Of a stretch of DNA of 64,000 bases, positions 62,420 through 64,000 are shown piece by piece (the first letter of the stretch is position 1; every line of letters begins with the position of its first letter). The DNA is taken from NCBI RefSeq assembly GCF_002142215.1, contig NZ_NAST01000011.1, positions 1 through 64,000 on the forward strand, given 5' to 3'. The position numbers and the translations under genes were made by a program. The DNA is from Gilliamella sp. N-G2 (GTDB taxonomy: Bacteria > Pseudomonadota > Gammaproteobacteria > Enterobacterales > Orbaceae). The notes below the pieces were generated by a model. That model was given only the letters and a program-made list of their open reading frames with translations, ran no database searches and was not told the DNA's origin.

Positions 62420-62683
62420 ATGACGCTAATTGGTTTAAAATCGCCTTCGGTAAAAGAGAAAGTTTTATTAGGAGCAAATTTATTCATCATTATTTGTAAC
62501 GTCACTATTTTTGCGGTAGGTTCTTCAATAAAGGTTGTATCCCCATTTTTTGTTATAAAATTTTTTCTTGTCTTGTTTTTTTTAGCCTTTCACAAAAATA
62601 TGGTGATACTTATTTTCATTTTTCGCTTTAGCTTAAGTTTTCTCTTATCTGCAAACTACAATAGTCATAGTTATTTGTTTTGA
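62420..62683 (+). CDS. Possible small two-to-three-helix membrane protein
   Basis: An 87-codon frame rich in Phe, Ile and Leu has hydrophobic stretches ANLFIIICNVTIFAVG, FFVIKFFLVLFFLAF and MVILIFIFRFSLSFLLS. Such composition can arise by chance in A/T-rich DNA. There is no good ribosome binding site. It lies between the repeat copies. A small inner-membrane immunity protein is possible. Confidence 0.35.
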   Translation: MTLIGLKSPSVKEKVLLGANLFIIICNVTIFAVGSSIKVVSPFFVIKFFLVLFFLAFHKNMVILIFIFRFSLSFLLSANYNSHSYLF

Positions 62684-62760
62684 ATACTATGTTTATCGTA
62701 GTATATTAAGTTACCACAACAAAATTGTTAATTATATTTGTAATTGATATGGAGTTTTCT

Positions 62761-62941
62761 ATGACCAATCTGTTTCGCTATTTGGCTAATATGTCAATTA
62801 CATGAATTATTCCCAAATATACCAGATCCTATCTATTTTATTTTGGCATAGGTTTTTATTATTATAGGTTGGTTTATCTCAACAAAATTATGTAAACGCT
62901 TATTTCTAATTCTAAGTAAAATACGTTTCATTAGAAAATAA
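62761..62941 (+). pseudogene. Decayed small membrane protein gene
   Basis: ATG at 62761 opens MTNLFRYLANMSIT, which stops at TGA. A neighbouring frame continues LFPNIPDPIYFILA, hits TAG, then runs on as VFIIIGWFISTKLCKRLFLI to TAA at 62939-62941. GGAG lies 11 bases before the ATG. Joined, it would be a protein of about 59 residues with one membrane helix. It directly precedes the histidine phosphatase gene. Confidence 0.4.
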
Positions 62942-62961
62942 AAAAATAAATATGAGGTAAT

Positions 62962-63594
62962 ATGAAAAATATATATTTTATACGTCATGCTCAAAGTGAA
63001 GCAAATATCGGCGGTATAACTAAACCTAACAAAGAAATCAATCTTACACAAACAGGTATTAAACAAGCCGAAAAAATAGCTAAAATGCTGAATGTAGTAC
63101 CAACAAAAATCTTTGTTTCTGAGTACTATAGGACTCAACAAACAGCAGAAGCATTACTGCAAAAACATAATTTATCTGCATTAGTATTACCTTGTTTAAA
63201 TGAATTTAATACATTGTGTCATAAAGTCATAGATGGCCTTAATGGTGAAGAAAGAATTCCTATCATATTAAAGTATTGGGAAGATTCCGATCCTAATTGG
63301 AGACATGGAGAAACGGCACAAACTTTTAATGAATTTTATCAACAAGTATTTTCATTCAATCAAGAGTTAGAACATATTCCCAATAATAGTATTATCTTTG
63401 GGCATGGAATGTGGTTAGCACTTTATATATGGCAACAACTTGGATTCAAAGACAAGTGTGATAGAACAATCGAAATGCAATTATTTAGAAAATTTCAATT
63501 AGGATTACCTATCCCTAATACAGCTCTTTACCATTTCATTTGGAATGATGATTTGCAATTTTGTAAGCTGGAATATATTAATAATTTCATGTAA
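62962..63594 (+). CDS. Histidine phosphatase family protein
   Basis: This 210-residue protein belongs to the phosphoglycerate-mutase-like histidine phosphatase superfamily. The N-terminal FIRHAQSEAN carries the phospho-accepting histidine (RHG-type motif as RHA). SEYYRTQQTAE carries the second conserved Arg, and FGHGMWLALY the second catalytic His. There is no signal peptide. GAGG lies 7-8 bases before the start. Unlike house-keeping members it sits in the accessory region between two copies of a direct repeat. Substrate is unknown. Confidence 0.87.
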   Translation: MKNIYFIRHAQSEANIGGITKPNKEINLTQTGIKQAEKIAKMLNVVPTKIFVSEYYRTQQTAEALLQKHNLSALVLPCLNEFNTLCHKVIDGLNGEERIPIILKYWEDSDPNWRHGETAQTFNEFYQQVFSFNQELEHIPNNSIIFGHGMWLALYIWQQLGFKDKCDRTIEMQLFRKFQLGLPIPNTALYHFIWNDDLQFCKLEYINNFM

Positions 63595-63611
63595 TTATTA
63601 ATAAGTATTAA

Positions 63612-63719
63612 AATGTTAAAAAATATGATGTCTCAGGAACATTCACCATTCTTTGGATTGAGTCAGATAGTAAACTAGAAATAAACGAAATAGGTAGTGT
63701 TGCAAGAGGATGGAAATAA
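63612..63719 (+). pseudogene. C-terminal gene fragment
   Basis: A 36-codon frame (VKKYDVSGTFTILWIESD, then LEINEIGSVARGWK) ends at TAA 63717-63719. It opens directly after a stop and has no start codon. The sequence is clearly protein-like but the family is not recognised. Confidence 0.35.
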
Positions 63720-63785
63720 GATACTTACAATTATAACGAATAAATTTTTTTACTTATATTTCGATTGTTATGCTGTATAAATTTT

Positions 63786-63828
63786 AGTGATCCCTAAACT
63801 TGGGTATTTTTAGTACTCACTTATTTTT
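63786..63828 (+). repeat. Direct repeat, copy B, with a partial inverted partner
   Basis: This is the second copy of the 42-bp repeat of 62302-62345. About 50 bases further on, TACCCAAATTTGAGTG (63878-63893) is a partial inverted match to the same element. Copy B and this partner therefore bracket about 110 bases like the ends of a miniature inverted-repeat element. Confidence 0.6.
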
Positions 63829-64000
63829 GATTTAAAGTTGATTTTTCGCGGATGTAAAAATCTGTCTAAAGAGGCGGTACCCAAATTTGAGTGTTAAAGA
63901 AATTAACTACCCCCGATTAAAATAAAATTTTATAAAAATCTATGCATACTATACATCATTTCTTGTAAGCCTTATTCTATAAGGGTTTGTGCTGTGTATG
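63829..64000. other. Window end, no gene identified
   Basis: About 170 A/T-rich bases hold the inverted partner of repeat B and a small hairpin CCTTAT-TCT-ATAAGG at 63970-63984 followed by GTTTG. The final ATG at 63998 could start a gene outside the window. Confidence 0.4.

Noticed and set aside
52019..64000. Attachment site repeat of the tRNA-Asn 3' end
   Set aside because: I searched by eye for the T-arm/acceptor sequence (TTCAAGTCC...GGAGGAGCCA) downstream and found no second copy in the window; an integration event through the tRNA is not demonstrated.

Overview
The window is a stretch of chromosome from an AT-rich gammaproteobacterium. Nearly every core gene matches an enterobacterial counterpart in length and motifs (tuf-secE-nusG, rpsP-rimM-trmD-rplS, gltBD, gpsA-secB-yibN, glnALG, cra-fruBKA, murQ, lplT-aas, manXYZ), but base composition and codon use are strongly A/T-biased. 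This fits the Orbaceae (Gilliamella and relatives, gut symbionts of bees). The family assignment is an inference from composition and gene content.

Layout. 0-9 kb: end of tuf, secE-nusG, a YheS-type ABC-F ATPase, an OPT-family transporter, mazG, a glutathione transferase and two unknown proteins. 8.4-14.3 kb: gltBD (glutamate synthase). 14.7-23.0 kb: a flavoprotein (YhiN family), then a sigma-54 enhancer-binding regulator divergent from a four-gene operon with a textbook -24/-12 promoter. The operon encodes a fold-III PLP decarboxylase resembling D-ornithine/D-lysine decarboxylase, an APC exchanger, an ornithine-racemase-like protein and a LysP-like permease. Together they look like a lysine/ornithine racemisation-decarboxylation pathway.

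23.1-26.5 kb: MarC-family protein, the rpsP-rimM-trmD-rplS operon and a DUF956 gene. 26.6-33.9 kb: mannose-family PTS genes manXYZ behind an FNR box centred at the class II position, then murQ, lplT and aas (cell-wall and phospholipid recycling). 34-42.1 kb: ornithine cyclodeaminase-like gene, gpsA-secB-yibN, a secreted protein, and glnA-glnL-glnG with NtrC-like sites and a sigma-54 promoter. 42.3-46.0 kb: a Fur-controlled siderophore ABC importer. 46.2-51.2 kb: cra and the fruBKA operon with CRP and Cra sites. 51.3-53.1 kb: a LOG-family gene, tRNA-Asn and a secreted alpha-carbonic anhydrase.

From about 53.1 kb to the end the character changes. Gene density falls, A/T content rises, and the gaps contain broken reading frames. 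Intact genes here are an EVE-HNH (type IV restriction-like) nuclease, a HAD phosphatase paired with a 900-residue SF1 helicase carrying a C-terminal DUF2726 nuclease-like domain, one small immunity-like protein and a histidine phosphatase. Around them lie at least eight decayed fragments on both strands: an immunity-like gene with one in-frame stop, a DUF7079-like gene with one in-frame stop, a doubly frameshifted gene, and short toxin-tail-like pieces. A 42-bp direct repeat occurs twice, 1.5 kb apart. I read this as a defence and polymorphic-toxin/immunity island next to tRNA-Asn, partly in ruins.

The best candidate for an undescribed system is the HAD phosphatase plus helicase-nuclease pair (55.5-59.1 kb). 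The sigma-54-driven racemase/decarboxylase operon is the best metabolic candidate.
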